Of a stretch of 64,000 bases of DNA, positions 41,672 to 50,621 are shown in pieces (within the stretch, counting starts at the first letter, position 1; every line of letters begins with the position of its first letter). The notes beneath the pieces were generated by a model. It saw only the letters and a list, made by a program, of their open reading frames with translations, did no database searches and had not been told where the DNA came from. Location of the stretch: contig NZ_RKQQ01000005.1 in assembly GCF_003814815.1 (NCBI RefSeq), positions 186,001-250,000 of the forward strand. The letters are read 5' to 3'. This DNA comes from Salisediminibacterium halotolerans. Lineage in GTDB: Bacteria > Bacillota > Bacilli > Bacillales > Salisediminibacteriaceae. The translations under genes and the position numbers were made by a program.

Positions 41672-41738
41672 ACATTCAAACAGTTGTTTGAATGTTCAGC
41701 TTTGAAAATGTACAATATATTCAAATGAATATTTGAAT
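41672..41738 (+). promoter_or_regulatory. Two CadC/ArsR-type operators
   Basis: ACATTCAAACA-GT-TGTTTGAATGT (41672-41695) is a perfect 11-2-11 palindrome; ATTCAAAT-GAAT-ATTTGAAT (41719-41738) is a perfect 8-4-8 palindrome just upstream of cadC. Both match TTCAAA/TTTGAA sites bound by CadC-type repressors. Confidence 0.8.
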
Positions 41739-41751
41739 GAGGTGAGGTGAC

Positions 41752-42114
41752 GTGAGTCAAGAAACATGCGATGTTTATTCATTTGATAAAAAAACCGTTG
41801 AACTGATTCGTAATAATACACCACAAGAGGATATAAAGAAAGCGGGAGAATTGTTTAAATTGCTCGCAGATCCGACCCGTTTAAAAATTGCCTATGCATT
41901 AACGTTATCTGAACTTTGTGTTTGTGACGCAGCACAACTATCAGATATTTCGACGGCGGTTGCTTCCCATCATTTGCGGACGATGAAAAAATTCGGTCTT
42001 GTGCGTGTCCGTAAAGAAGGAAAGCTGGCGATTTATCAGCTTGACGATGATCATGTGAAAGAATTAGTGATCAATGCAGTAGTGCATGCAGGGGAGGTGA
42101 AAGACAATGTCTGA
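41752..42114 (+). CDS. cadC: CadC, ArsR-family metal-sensing repressor
   Basis: A 120-residue winged-helix repressor. The cadmium/lead site ligands are visible in CDVYSFD (N-terminus) and ELCVCD (recognition-helix region), as in staphylococcal CadC; VASHHLRTMKKFGLV is the DNA-recognition part. GTG 41752 follows AGGTGAGGTGAC. It lies behind two palindromes and overlaps the cadA start by 8 bp, so it should repress cadC-cadA until cadmium, lead or zinc binds. Confidence 0.93.
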   Translation: MSQETCDVYSFDKKTVELIRNNTPQEDIKKAGELFKLLADPTRLKIAYALTLSELCVCDAAQLSDISTAVASHHLRTMKKFGLVRVRKEGKLAIYQLDDDHVKELVINAVVHAGEVKDNV

Positions 42115-44260
42115 GCTTAAAGAGTTTTATTTGAGCGGGTTATCTTGAACAAGCTGTGCTGCTCGGTTCGAGCAGAATGTTCAAGAATTGCCTGGTGTTG
42201 AAGAGGCATCAGTCAATTTTGCTGCAGAAAAATTGACTGTCAAAGGATATATTACAGAGTCGCAAATTGAACAAGCCGGTGCGTTTGATCAGATCACTGT
42301 TAAGCACGCGGACAAAAAGAATGATGAACCCGCGTTTTTGACGAAGAAAAAATGGATACAAGTCGCAATTGCTGCCGTTTTTGTATTGGCAGGCTGGGGT
42401 TCTCACTTTCTCAACGGCGAAACACATACGATAACGGTATTGCTGTTTTTCTTAGCTATTCTTGTCGGCGGGTACGATTTATTTGCCCAAGGGTTGAAAA
42501 ACCTTCGCTCGCTCATCTTTGATATGAAAACGCTGATGACGGTTGCTGTTATCGGTGCCGCGCTGATCGGCGAGTGGGGAGAAGGCGCACTGGTTGTCGT
42601 CTTGTTTGCCGTCAGTGAAGCGCTCGAATCGTATTCGATGGACCAAGCGAGACGATCGTTACGGACAATTATGAAACAGCGCCCCGAAGAAGCAACAGTT
42701 GTGCGCGGAGAGAGCACCTTTTCTGTTCCGGTATCTGCAGTGGAACCGGGGGAAAAGCTAGTCGTTCTATCAGGTGAACAAATTCCGCTGGACGGAGACG
42801 TGACAGAGGGGAGATCCGCCGTCAATGAAGCAGCGATCACGGGGGAGAGCATGCCGCAAGTAAAAAAAAGCGGCGATCACGTGTATGCCGGATCATTGAA
42901 TGAAGAAGGCGTTTTATACGTTGAAGCAACGAAAAAAGCGGCTGATTCCAAATTAGCAAAAATTATTCATCTCGTTGAAGAAGCGCAAGCTGAGAAAGCT
43001 CCGGCACAAAAATTTGTTGACCGGTTTGCCTATTATTATACGCCGGCGATCATTTTATTAGCCTTTTTAATTATGATCATCCCGCCGCTGATCTTTGGCG
43101 CTTCGTGGAACGAGTGGGTTTACTTAGGGCTTGCCACGCTTGTTGTCGGCTGTCCGTGCGCATTGGTCATCTCAACACCTGTGGCGATCGTAACTGCGAT
43201 CGGCACCGCGGCTAAAAACGGTGTGTTAATTAAGGGCGGCGTTTACCTGGAAGAGTGGAGCAGGCTGAATACGATAGCGTTTGATAAAACAGGCACTTTG
43301 ACGAAAGGGGAACCGGAAGTATCGGATTTTTTGCCGGTTGATCAATCCAACGGTGCGGATGTGCTGCGGTATACAGCTGCTTTAGAAGCGTATTCGACTC
43401 ACCCGTTAGCAAAAGCTGTAGTGAACTACGCGTCTTCAAATCACGAACAAGCTGACCATTTACATGTCGAAAATGTTGAAACCCACCTCGGCAAAGGGGT
43501 AGAAGGTTACGTGAACGGTATTTGTATTCGGGCAGGGAATCCGCACTGGATTCAAGAAATATTGCCGCAAGCTTGGAGTTTTGAAGTTGACGCGCTGGTT
43601 GATTCGCTGCAAAAAGGCGGCAAAACAACCGTGATTGCAGTAATTGACGAGCGGGTTACGGGAGTTTTTGCCCTGCAAGACAGTTTGCGTGAAGATGCAG
43701 CTGCGCTGATGCAAGATTTGGCTGAGCTGAAGATAAACAAGCGGGTTTTGCTTACCGGTGACCAAAAAGTATCGGCACAGGCGATTTCTAAAGGACTCGG
43801 TTTAACGGATGTGTATGCGGAAATGATGCCGGAGGATAAATTGACGGAATTGGAGAGGCTCGCCTTAAATCGAAATAAAGTTGCAATGGTGGGGGACGGG
43901 ATTAATGACGCGCCGGCTTTAGCGAAAGCTGACATTGGCATCGCTATGGGAGCCGGAACAGATACGGCGCTGGAAACGGCAGATACGGCGTTAATGAAAA
44001 ACGACTTGAGCCAAATACCGAAAACGATCCGTTTGAGCAGAAAAACGATGCGGATTATTAAGCAAAACATTTTGTTTGCACTTGGTTTAAAGGCCTTTGC
44101 TTTGCTGCTTGTGCCGTTTGGCTTATTAACGTTATGGATTGCTATTGTAGCAGATATGGGAGCGACCCTGCTGGTAACGCTAAACAGTCTGAGGCTGTTG
44201 CGGCGGAGGGAAACGCGTGAATACGGAACAGAAAAAAGCTTGCGCCCGAAGCTTTCATAA
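42107..44260 (+). CDS. cadA: Cadmium/zinc-translocating P-type ATPase CadA with in-frame TGA (candidate selenocysteine)
   Basis: ATG 42107 has GGGGAGGTGAAAGACA upstream and starts a 717-codon frame of normal CadA length, broken only by TGA at 42146-42148 (codon 14). The context is GLS-TGA-TSCAARFEQNV, where homologues have Cys of the HMA-domain CxxC. The rest is intact: TGES phosphatase motif (ITGES), metal site CPCALV, phosphorylated Asp in DKTGTLTKGEP and GDGINDAPALA. A stem-loop begins at the TGA (42143-42186). I infer selenocysteine insertion (UxxC). A recent nonsense mutation with re-initiation at TTG 42188 is the alternative, but that site has no ribosome-binding sequence. Most automatic annotation would start at 42188 or call a pseudogene. 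Confidence 0.8.
42143..42186 (+). promoter_or_regulatory. Candidate bacterial SECIS stem-loop in cadA
   Basis: TCTTGAACA (42143-42151, containing the TGA) pairs perfectly with TGTTCAAGA (42178-42186). CTGCTC (42159-42164) pairs with GAGCAG (42170-42175) around the loop GGTTC. A 7/2 internal loop separates the stems. The loop starts 16 nt after the TGA, close to E. coli fdhF (18 nt, loop containing GGUCU). Confidence 0.65.
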
Positions 44261-44279
44261 GCAGGTGCAAGCTGAAGAT

Positions 44280-44840
44280 TTAAGTGAAATCCTTCATTTT
44301 TTTACGGGCAGTTTCGTGATCGGGGATTAAGTATTCTGAGTTGCCAAAAAACAGTGGAAGCTTTAATTTGTCGAAATTGGGTTGCCCGTTTTCGAAAAAT
44401 GACGGCTTATCTTGATAAAATTGCGTGATATTTCCCGAGACCCAGTCGTGATCGCCGTACGTGCGGCTTTCGATTATTTCGCATTCATAAGCAATATACG
44501 CTTCGTTCATAATCGGTGCGGATGTTTTCTCGCCGGGAAACCAGTTTGAACCGATGCGATGAAATTTATCGCCGTTGTAGCCGCTCAGTTTGCCTGAACC
44601 GTCAATTAGAGATGTATAATCAGCAGAGACGAAATTAACAGCAAATGCGCCGCTCTCGACAATGAGATGATGTGTAAAACGTTCTTTTGCGACAGCAACA
44701 CCGTAAATAGGCGGATCAGCAGACATGTATGAATGCCACCCGGCAGCCATGACATTGGCTGTATCGCCGGATTTAGCGGTTACTAACGCTATTAAGCCCG
44801 GATAAGTATGCATAACAATATGATTCACGGGTTGTAACAA
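44280..44840 (-). CDS. Flavin reductase-like domain protein
   Basis: A 186-residue FMN-binding split-barrel protein of the DIM6/NTAB flavin reductase group: ALVTAKSGDTANVMAAGW near the N-terminus, GVAVAKERFTHHLI, and GAFAVNFVSAD. Such proteins bind FMN and reduce flavin or act as oxidoreductases; substrate unknown. TTG 44840 follows AGAGGCTGATTTTA. It is convergent with cadA. Confidence 0.85.
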   Translation of the reverse strand: MLQPVNHIVMHTYPGLIALVTAKSGDTANVMAAGWHSYMSADPPIYGVAVAKERFTHHLIVESGAFAVNFVSADYTSLIDGSGKLSGYNGDKFHRIGSNWFPGEKTSAPIMNEAYIAYECEIIESRTYGDHDWVSGNITQFYQDKPSFFENGQPNFDKLKLPLFFGNSEYLIPDHETARKKMKDFT

Positions 44841-44900
44841 TAAAATCAGCCTCTTTTCTTAACGAATTTTGTGTAAAATTGAACATACACATACTGTGAT

Positions 44901-44927
44901 AACCCGGCTTGTCATAAAGCCGGGTTT
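44901..44927 (-). terminator. Terminator of the GerMN gene
   Basis: AACCCGGCTT and AAGCCGGGTT form a stem with a short loop just past the stop codon of the minus-strand GerMN gene. Confidence 0.75.
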
Positions 44928-44933
44928 AAATTT

Positions 44934-45656
44934 TTATTCTTCAAACACGTTGTAATCATCAGGGTCGCCGGCTTCAACCGGTTCAGACAAGTTCATATGA
45001 CCGAGGAAGTCGCCGGCATCTTCGCCTTCAATGAGAATGAGAGTTTCATCCATATCGAATTGTTCCATCATTAAAGCGATTTGATCGACAAGCATACTTT
45101 CGGTCGATGCCCCGACATTTGAGTCCAAAATCGTTTCGGTAAAGGAGACGTGGGCGGTATCATCGTGAAATTCTACATAGTCCAACTCCGTATCTTCGTG
45201 GGCGATCGGTGAAAGTTCCTCACTTTCAGGTCCTTCAAGCCACATCTCAAACGTCTCTTCAGCGCCTTCTGCAGACATTTCAACCGTTTCTCCGCTCGGA
45301 ACCCGGTAAAGATTTAACGCTTGATCGTCAATAAAAAATAACGAAACGTCATCAATCGTGTCAGCATCGGCTTCATTTGTATCGTTGTTATCGTCATTTT
45401 GCTGATTCTCTTCGCTGTTATGTTCGTTATTGTTCTCAGTATTTTCTTCCGTTTCATCGTCGTTTTCGTTGTTATTCAAGCTGTTGCCGTTATTCTCATT
45501 GATATTTTCATTATTATTTTCTGTATTTTCGTTATTACTGGTTACCTCATTATTCTCGTTTGGCTCTGTGTCGTCCGTATTCGCATTGTCATCACCGCAA
45601 GCAGCCATCATCAGGACAAGCCCGAGCCCGATTGTTAATCCGTAAGTGCGTTTCAT
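44934..45656 (-). CDS. GerMN-domain lipoprotein with Asn/Glu-rich linker
   Basis: 240 residues. Signal peptide with lipobox MAAC (Cys20); residues about 21-100 are a low-complexity linker almost only of Asn, Glu, Asp and Thr; residues about 103-235 form a GerMN domain (VSLFFIDDQALNLYRVP, VEFHDDTAHVSFTE, LIEGEDAGDFLGH). GerMN domains occur in sporulation/germination protein GerM and in envelope lipoproteins. The linker probably spans the cell wall. Role not known. Confidence 0.85.
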   Translation of the reverse strand: MKRTYGLTIGLGLVLMMAACGDDNANTDDTEPNENNEVTSNNENTENNNENINENNGNSLNNNENDDETEENTENNNEHNSEENQQNDDNNDTNEADADTIDDVSLFFIDDQALNLYRVPSGETVEMSAEGAEETFEMWLEGPESEELSPIAHEDTELDYVEFHDDTAHVSFTETILDSNVGASTESMLVDQIALMMEQFDMDETLILIEGEDAGDFLGHMNLSEPVEAGDPDDYNVFEE

Positions 45657-45748
45657 ACATATCCCTCATTTTTAAAAATATAGTCGAGCTTACCCCGTTA
45701 GACGTGATTATACGGCTGGGGTTTCAGAAAAGACGATCAATAAAGATA

Positions 45749-45772
45749 ACCCGCTCTCAGCTGAGAGCGGGT
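45749..45772 (-). terminator. Terminator of opuA operon, 24-bp perfect palindrome
   Basis: ACCCGCTCTCAG followed directly by its reverse complement, just past the opuAC stop; on the minus strand TATCTTTATTG follows. Confidence 0.8.
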
Positions 45773-45781
45773 CAGAGATAT

Positions 45782-46741
45782 TTATTGAAGGTCTTCGATC
45801 GAGTCGATGTCCATGTATTCTGGAACGACAAAACCTGTCTGAGCACCTTCTAGGTTAACTCCGAGGCTATCTAAATCATCACCGAAGTCTTCAACGAGAT
45901 GATCGTGCGTAGTTGGCAACCATGCGGCAACCATGCCGTCGGCTTGGCCGTCAGCTACAGCTTGGAACATTTGGTTTGCTTCAAGCGGTGTCAAAGTAAC
46001 ATCATAGCCAATGTCTTCTAAGACTGTAGCGACAACATTTGTCGAAGCAATTTCAGAGTCCCATGCTACGAGGACAAGTTCAATTTCGCCGCCGTCGACT
46101 TCGTCCACGCCGTCTGTCCATTCACTGACGAGATCTTCGTTATCGTCAACCCAGTTGCGGGCAGCTTCATTTTCGTCTGCACCTTCGTTAATTTCAAGCA
46201 TGACTTCGTTCATATGCTCGCCTTCCCAGTTGAAGTTATCCAATACTTCATAAGCTTCAGGCTCTTCGTCTTGAAGGTCTTGACGGACAAACGTTTCGAT
46301 ATCTTCTGCTTCACCGAAAGCTAATTCTGGATCTTCGAGGAATTTCAAATCAAAATCGCTAAACTTCCAGTGCGGTGTCCAGCCTGTTACGATGATCGGC
46401 TCTTCGTTCTCATACGCATCTGCGAGAGCTTGTGTCATCGCAGCGTCGGAACTTGCCTGTACGCTCCAGTCTTCCAAGCCGTAATCTTCCAGAGCTTGTT
46501 CAGCACCTGACATGATTCCGGCGCCGGCGTCGATACCGGTGATAGTGTAGTCTAATTCCTCACCGTAGTCACCAGCAGCCTCTTCACCATTGTCAGCGTT
46601 ATTGTTTTCTTCATTGTTCACATTGTTGGCATTGTCGTTTTCCGGCGCGTTATTTTCATTATTTTCAGCGTCTCCACAACCAGCAACAACGAGTCCAAGC
46701 GACATACCTGCGATTAGACCTGCTTTACTTTTAAAATTCAA
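45782..46741 (-). CDS. opuAC: Glycine betaine-binding lipoprotein OpuAC
   Basis: A 319-residue substrate-binding lipoprotein. Lipobox VAGC (Cys22), an Asn/Glu-rich linker (about 23-55) absent from B. subtilis OpuAC, then the binding domain: TGIDAGAGIMSGAEQAL, IVTGWTPHWKFSDFDLKFL, LVAWDSEIASTNVVATVL, MVAAWLPTTHDHL. Trp residues in GWTPHW and AAWLP are those of the betaine aromatic cage. It ends in SIEDLQ like B. subtilis OpuAC, so it is complete. Third gene of opuAA-AB-AC; an 88-bp gap with the small hairpin CCCTTTTGATAAAAGGG precedes it. Confidence 0.93.
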   Translation of the reverse strand: MNFKSKAGLIAGMSLGLVVAGCGDAENNENNAPENDNANNVNNEENNNADNGEEAAGDYGEELDYTITGIDAGAGIMSGAEQALEDYGLEDWSVQASSDAAMTQALADAYENEEPIIVTGWTPHWKFSDFDLKFLEDPELAFGEAEDIETFVRQDLQDEEPEAYEVLDNFNWEGEHMNEVMLEINEGADENEAARNWVDDNEDLVSEWTDGVDEVDGGEIELVLVAWDSEIASTNVVATVLEDIGYDVTLTPLEANQMFQAVADGQADGMVAAWLPTTHDHLVEDFGDDLDSLGVNLEGAQTGFVVPEYMDIDSIEDLQ

Positions 46742-46829
46742 ATTGACCCTCTCCTTTTGATAATAGTTTACTTAACGTAACTTCTTATCATTTATAGTTA
46801 CCCTTTTGATAAAAGGGAGAAAACCAAAT

Positions 46830-47702
46830 TTATTTTGCGTTGCGGTTAAATGCTTGCGACATGCGGTCAAGCATAATCGCTAAAATAACAATACTGATGC
46901 CGGCTTCAAAGCCCATCGCGATATCGTTACGCCCGACGGCGTAGTAAACTTCGCGGCCGAGTCCGTCGGTACCGATCATTGCAGCAATAACAACCATCGA
47001 TAATGCGAGCATGATCGTTTGGTTAATCCCGGCCATGATCGTAACTTGCGCCTGCGGAAGCTGGACTTTTACGAGTTTTTGGTTCGGTGTCGAACCGAAC
47101 GCTTCCGCTGCTTCGATCATTTCCGTCGGTACTTGGCGGATCCCCAAGTTTGTCAGCCGGACTGTCGGCGGCATCGCGAAAATAACGGATGCAACAACAC
47201 CTGGTACAATACCGATACTGAAAAAGGCGACGGCCGGAATCAGATAAACAAAGGCCGGCATCGTCTGCATGAAGTCAAGGACCGGTGTAATGATCATTTG
47301 TACGTAGTTGTTTCGCGCCATCCAGATTCCGACTGGAACACCGATAACAATAGAGATTGCAGTAGCGGTTAATACTAATGCTAAGGTTAACATTAAATCG
47401 TCCCAGTACTCAAGGCTGTGAATTAAGAGCAACCCGAAGAATACCAATGAGGGCAAGCCCCATTTTTTCTCCTGATTTCTGACAACCCAGTAAGCGAGCC
47501 CGGTTAATAATAGAATTAAAATAACGGCAGGCAACAGTTCTAATAGCCATAAAAAACCATTCGTTACGCCGGCAATACCGCCTCGTAAACCGTTAAAGAA
47601 TGCTTCAGCATTCGTCAGCCAATCAACAAAGGCTTCAATCGTATCACCCAGAGGGATACGGGGAAGAAAGTCTAAAAGTCCGTCAAATGTCTCACGCATC
47701 AA
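46830..47702 (-). CDS. opuAB: Glycine betaine ABC transporter permease OpuAB
   Basis: A 290-residue permease with about seven helices; the ProW/OpuAB signature VPVGIWMARN, PAFVYLIPAVAFF and the EAA loop EAAEAFGSTPNQKLVKVQLPQA are present. Start overlaps the end of opuAA by 11 bp. It forms the membrane channel for osmoprotectant import. Confidence 0.93.
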   Translation of the reverse strand: MMRETFDGLLDFLPRIPLGDTIEAFVDWLTNAEAFFNGLRGGIAGVTNGFLWLLELLPAVILILLLTGLAYWVVRNQEKKWGLPSLVFFGLLLIHSLEYWDDLMLTLALVLTATAISIVIGVPVGIWMARNNYVQMIITPVLDFMQTMPAFVYLIPAVAFFSIGIVPGVVASVIFAMPPTVRLTNLGIRQVPTEMIEAAEAFGSTPNQKLVKVQLPQAQVTIMAGINQTIMLALSMVVIAAMIGTDGLGREVYYAVGRNDIAMGFEAGISIVILAIMLDRMSQAFNRNAK

Positions 47703-48897
47703 GGTTCACCTCTTTTCCGGATAGTGCGGCAAGTACTTTACTGCGAATAACAATACCGCGCAGACGGTTGTTTTCATCAACTACTGCGATTGGCACGTTA
47801 GAAGTTGATACCATATCGAAGACGTCATGAACAGGCGTTTCTTCATCTACTGTCGGCACTTCTGTGTGCAGAAGCGGACGCAAGTCTTTCGCATCTTCTT
47901 TCACCGCAGCAGAAACTTCAGCAGCATGACAAATGCCTTCGAGTTCGCGGTTTTTATTCGTCACGTAAATACTGGAAATGTCAGCATCGCGCATGCGCTG
48001 CAGGGCGACACGCGGGCCGTCTTTTTCCAAGTTTACGGTTTCCGGGCGAACCATGATGTTTTTGACTGTATAGACTTTGGAACGGTCGACATCTTCCACA
48101 AACCGCTCAACGTAGTCGTTCGCTGGATTGGTCAAAATCTCTTCCGGTGTACCGACTTGGACGATTGCACCGTCTTTCATGATCGTAATCCGATCACCGA
48201 TTCGCAGGGCTTCATCTAAGTCGTGCGTGATAAAGATAATCGTTTTTTGCATTTTCGTCTGTAAATCTAAGAGCTCATCCTGCATGTCTTTACGAATAAG
48301 CGGATCCAGTGCGGAGAAAGCTTCGTCCATAAGCAGGATCGGCGGGTCGTTCGCGAGTGCGCGGGCTAAGCCGACACGCTGCTGCATACCTCCGGAGAGC
48401 TGATCCGGATACTGGTTCTCATAACCTTTTAGGCCGACCAGTTCCAAAGCATTTTGCGCTTTTTGCATCCGGTCTTCTTCGGAAATACCTTGGACTTCCA
48501 GTCCGTATACGACATTGTCGAGAATGGTGCGAAACGGGAATAAGCCGAACTTCTGGAAGACCATGCCCATTTTCTTGCGGCGGACTTCACGGAGCTGCTT
48601 GTCATCCATTGCTGCCAAATCTTCGTCATTCAGCCATACTTTACCGCCGGTAGGTTCAATCAGTCGGTTAAGCAGACGAACGAGCGTGGATTTTCCGCTT
48701 CCGGAAAGCCCCATAATGACAAAGATCTCTCCTTGATCAACTTCAAAGTCAGCTTTGTTAACGCCGACCGTCAAACCGGTTTCTTCAAGGATCTCGTCCT
48801 TTGTTTTTCCTTCATCGAGGAGTTTTAAGCCTTGTTTCGGACGCTTGCCGAATATTTTGGTTAAACCCTCCACTTTAATTTCTGACACGTCAGCCAC
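47692..48897 (-). CDS. opuAA: Glycine betaine ABC transporter ATPase OpuAA with CBS domains
   Basis: A 401-residue ATPase. Walker [18 protein letters not shown], signature [16 protein letters not shown] and Walker [15 protein letters not shown], then two CBS domains (about 275-395, from [13 protein letters not shown]). In OpuA-type importers the CBS pair senses ionic strength or cyclic-di-AMP and gates transport. First gene of the operon; a sigma-A promoter lies at 49017-49045 and a GbsR-like regulator is divergent. Confidence 0.95.
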   Translation of the reverse strand: MADVSEIKVEGLTKIFGKRPKQGLKLLDEGKTKDEILEETGLTVGVNKADFEVDQGEIFVIMGLSGSGKSTLVRLLNRLIEPTGGKVWLNDEDLAAMDDKQLREVRRKKMGMVFQKFGLFPFRTILDNVVYGLEVQGISEEDRMQKAQNALELVGLKGYENQYPDQLSGGMQQRVGLARALANDPPILLMDEAFSALDPLIRKDMQDELLDLQTKMQKTIIFITHDLDEALRIGDRITIMKDGAIVQVGTPEEILTNPANDYVERFVEDVDRSKVYTVKNIMVRPETVNLEKDGPRVALQRMRDADISSIYVTNKNRELEGICHAAEVSAAVKEDAKDLRPLLHTEVPTVDEETPVHDVFDMVSTSNVPIAVVDENNRLRGIVIRSKVLAALSGKEVNLDA

Positions 48898-49223
48898 CTC
48901 TTTTTTTAGTATTCTTCATTGAGGTACTACTACCCGTTTTTAAACAGATAGAAACCAAAACTTAAGCTTTTTAGGTGCATAGTTGTAAACACCGTCGCCA
49001 TCTTTCGACCTTTTTTACTATAAAGGTTATAAGTCTGAATATCAAACGGGATATAAAGGGCATAAGTTACGAAAAGAACGTTCAGAAAAAACTGTACAGA
49101 AATTATAGCCGAGTTTCTTTTGATTGCGCTCGATTGCTCTCGTTCAGATGACTTAATCATACTTTCTCCATTACTGATTGCTTGGTAAGATGACTGGTAG
49201 AATGTTTTCGAAGGAGGAAAACT
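48898..49223. other. Divergent regulatory region opuA / gbsR-like gene
   Basis: 326 bp without a credible gene. It holds the minus-strand opuA promoter (49017-49045) and about 110 nt of opuA leader. No clear palindromic operator stands out, although AT-rich imperfect repeats (TATAAAGG, 49019-49026 and 49072-49079) occur. Confidence 0.5.
49017..49045 (-). promoter_or_regulatory. Sigma-A promoter of the opuA operon
   Basis: On the minus strand TTGATA (49045-49040), 17-bp spacer, TATAGT (49022-49017), about 110 bp upstream of opuAA. Confidence 0.7.
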
Positions 49224-49799
49224 ATGCCGGAAACACGGGGTTTTGAAGAAGAAGAAGCACTTTTAGAAGAAGCGAGAGAACCGTTTATCACAGAAATAGC
49301 GAAAAATATTCATTTGTATAATATTACATCATCCGCTGGCAGAGTTTACGGCAATGTGTTTTTTTCAACTTCGCCGATGACGTTAGATGACATGAGCGAA
49401 TCAGTAGGGATGAGCAAAACGAGTATGAGCACTTGTATCCGGCAGCTTTCTGAAGCACATATGGTTGAGCGTGTCTGGGAAAAAGGTGTAAGAAAAGATC
49501 TGTATAAAACGGAAGACGACTGGTACAAATCTTTCACCGAAGTATTTATCGACCGTTGGCGGCATGCGGTCATATCGAACCGGGAAGCGATCGCTGCAAC
49601 AAAGAAGCGGCTTGAAGATTTGCGAAATGATGCCCACTACAGCGAAACGATCAAAAAAGTCGAGCATGATTTGGAAAAGCTGCGGGATGCAGAAGAATTT
49701 TACAGCTGGCTCAATGATGTTATCACGTTGTTTGAAACAGGAGCGATTCACGACATTGTTCCGGCAAAGAAAGAAAAACCGAATAAAAGCGGATCGTAA
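49224..49799 (+). CDS. GbsR/OpcR-type MarR-family regulator
   Basis: A 191-residue regulator of the GbsR group: winged helix with LDDMSESVGMSKTSMSTCIRQLSEAHMVERVW (about residues 53-85) and a helical C-terminus (KKRLEDLRNDAHYSETIKKVEHDLEKL). GbsR and OpcR repress choline/betaine uptake and synthesis genes in bacilli. Its position divergent from opuA makes that operon the probable target. AAGGAGG precedes ATG 49224. Confidence 0.9.
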   Translation: MPETRGFEEEEALLEEAREPFITEIAKNIHLYNITSSAGRVYGNVFFSTSPMTLDDMSESVGMSKTSMSTCIRQLSEAHMVERVWEKGVRKDLYKTEDDWYKSFTEVFIDRWRHAVISNREAIAATKKRLEDLRNDAHYSETIKKVEHDLEKLRDAEEFYSWLNDVITLFETGAIHDIVPAKKEKPNKSGS

Positions 49800-49831
49800 A
49801 CAAAATGTTGATTCGTATTTACATCAAAAGG

Positions 49832-49872
49832 AGCTGTATTTTCATTTGAAGAAGATGAAATGCAGCTTTTTT
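49832..49872 (+). terminator. Terminator of gbsR-like gene
   Basis: AGCTGTATTTTCAT (49832-49845) pairs imperfectly with ATGAAATGCAGCT (49855-49867), followed by TTTTT. Confidence 0.8.
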
Positions 49873-49917
49873 GCTATAATGGAGACTGATTTGATGACAG
49901 AAAGGATCGGATAACAT

Positions 49918-50007
49918 ATGAAAAATTGGCACTGGGCAATTGTCTTGCTCGTGATCGGTTTTATCGGCGGAGCGCTTTATTGGGTTTGGGTTTTTTCGGC
50001 GCAATAA
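49918..50007 (+). CDS. Small membrane protein, 29 residues
   Basis: Reading from ATG 49918: MKNWHWAIVLLVIGFIGG then ALYWVWVFSAQ and TAA. It is a single membrane helix with a short charged start. AAAGGA lies 12 nt upstream and a TATAAT at 49875-49880 could serve as -10. Many bacilli have such small single-helix proteins; function unknown. Confidence 0.55.
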   Translation: MKNWHWAIVLLVIGFIGGALYWVWVFSAQ

Positions 50008-50072
50008 TTCTTTGAACCTTGTAACTTTCCGTGCAAATATGCGACTAACTAAACAGACAGGGAGGGACCGGT

Positions 50073-50621
50073 TTGAAGGAGGAGTTCGAGCGACTTTACC
50101 AACAATACCACCATCAGCTGTTTCAATATCTATTTTACTTGGTCCGTCATCGCGAGACGGCTGAAGAACTTGTGCAAGAAGTGTACATTAAAGTGCTCCG
50201 CTCCTATGAAACGTTCGAGGGGAAGAGCACAGAAAAAACGTGGCTTTATTCCGTCGCTAAGCATGTAGCGATTGATCATATTCGCAAGCAATCCCGCAAG
50301 AAAAGAAAGGCGGAAGGCAAAGAGTATGAGTGGAGCGAAAGGGAGTTTGAAATCGAAGATCGGGCGCCGCTTCCGGACGAAGCTGTTATGCAAAAAGATG
50401 AAATGCAGCATGTGTACAAAATGATGGAAAAATGCTCTGCCAATCAGCAGCAAGTGCTGATACTGCGCTATATTCAAGCGCTGTCAATTGCCGAGACAGC
50501 AGACGTTTTAGGCTGGACTGAGAGTAAAGTCAAAACAACGCAGCATCGGGCGATTAAAGCGTTGAAAAATCATTTAGAAAAACACGCAGAAGAGTTTCAG
50601 GCAAAGGAGGCAAGCAGATGA
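50073..50621 (+). CDS. ECF sigma factor, SigX-like
   Basis: A 182-residue sigma-70 family factor with region 2 (FERLYQQYHHQLFQYLFYLV ... ETAEELVQEVYIKVL) and region 4 (QQVLILRYIQALSIAETADVLGWTESKVKTTQHRAIKAL) only. TTG 50073 follows GGGAGG. The stop overlaps the anti-sigma start by 4 bp. Arrangement and sequence resemble B. subtilis sigX-rsiX, which governs cell-surface modification. Autoregulated promoter likely but not identified. Confidence 0.9.
   Translation: MKEEFERLYQQYHHQLFQYLFYLVRHRETAEELVQEVYIKVLRSYETFEGKSTEKTWLYSVAKHVAIDHIRKQSRKKRKAEGKEYEWSEREFEIEDRAPLPDEAVMQKDEMQHVYKMMEKCSANQQQVLILRYIQALSIAETADVLGWTESKVKTTQHRAIKALKNHLEKHAEEFQAKEASR

Noticed and set aside
42115-42190. cadA as a plain pseudogene
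   Set aside because: Only one codon is affected, at a functionally meaningful Cys position, with a fitting stem-loop and no decay in 700 downstream codons. It is kept as the alternative to selenocysteine.
45380-45640. Low-complexity AT-rich repeats and antisense frames in the GerMN gene
   Set aside because: They are explained by the Asn/Glu-rich linker of the minus-strand protein.
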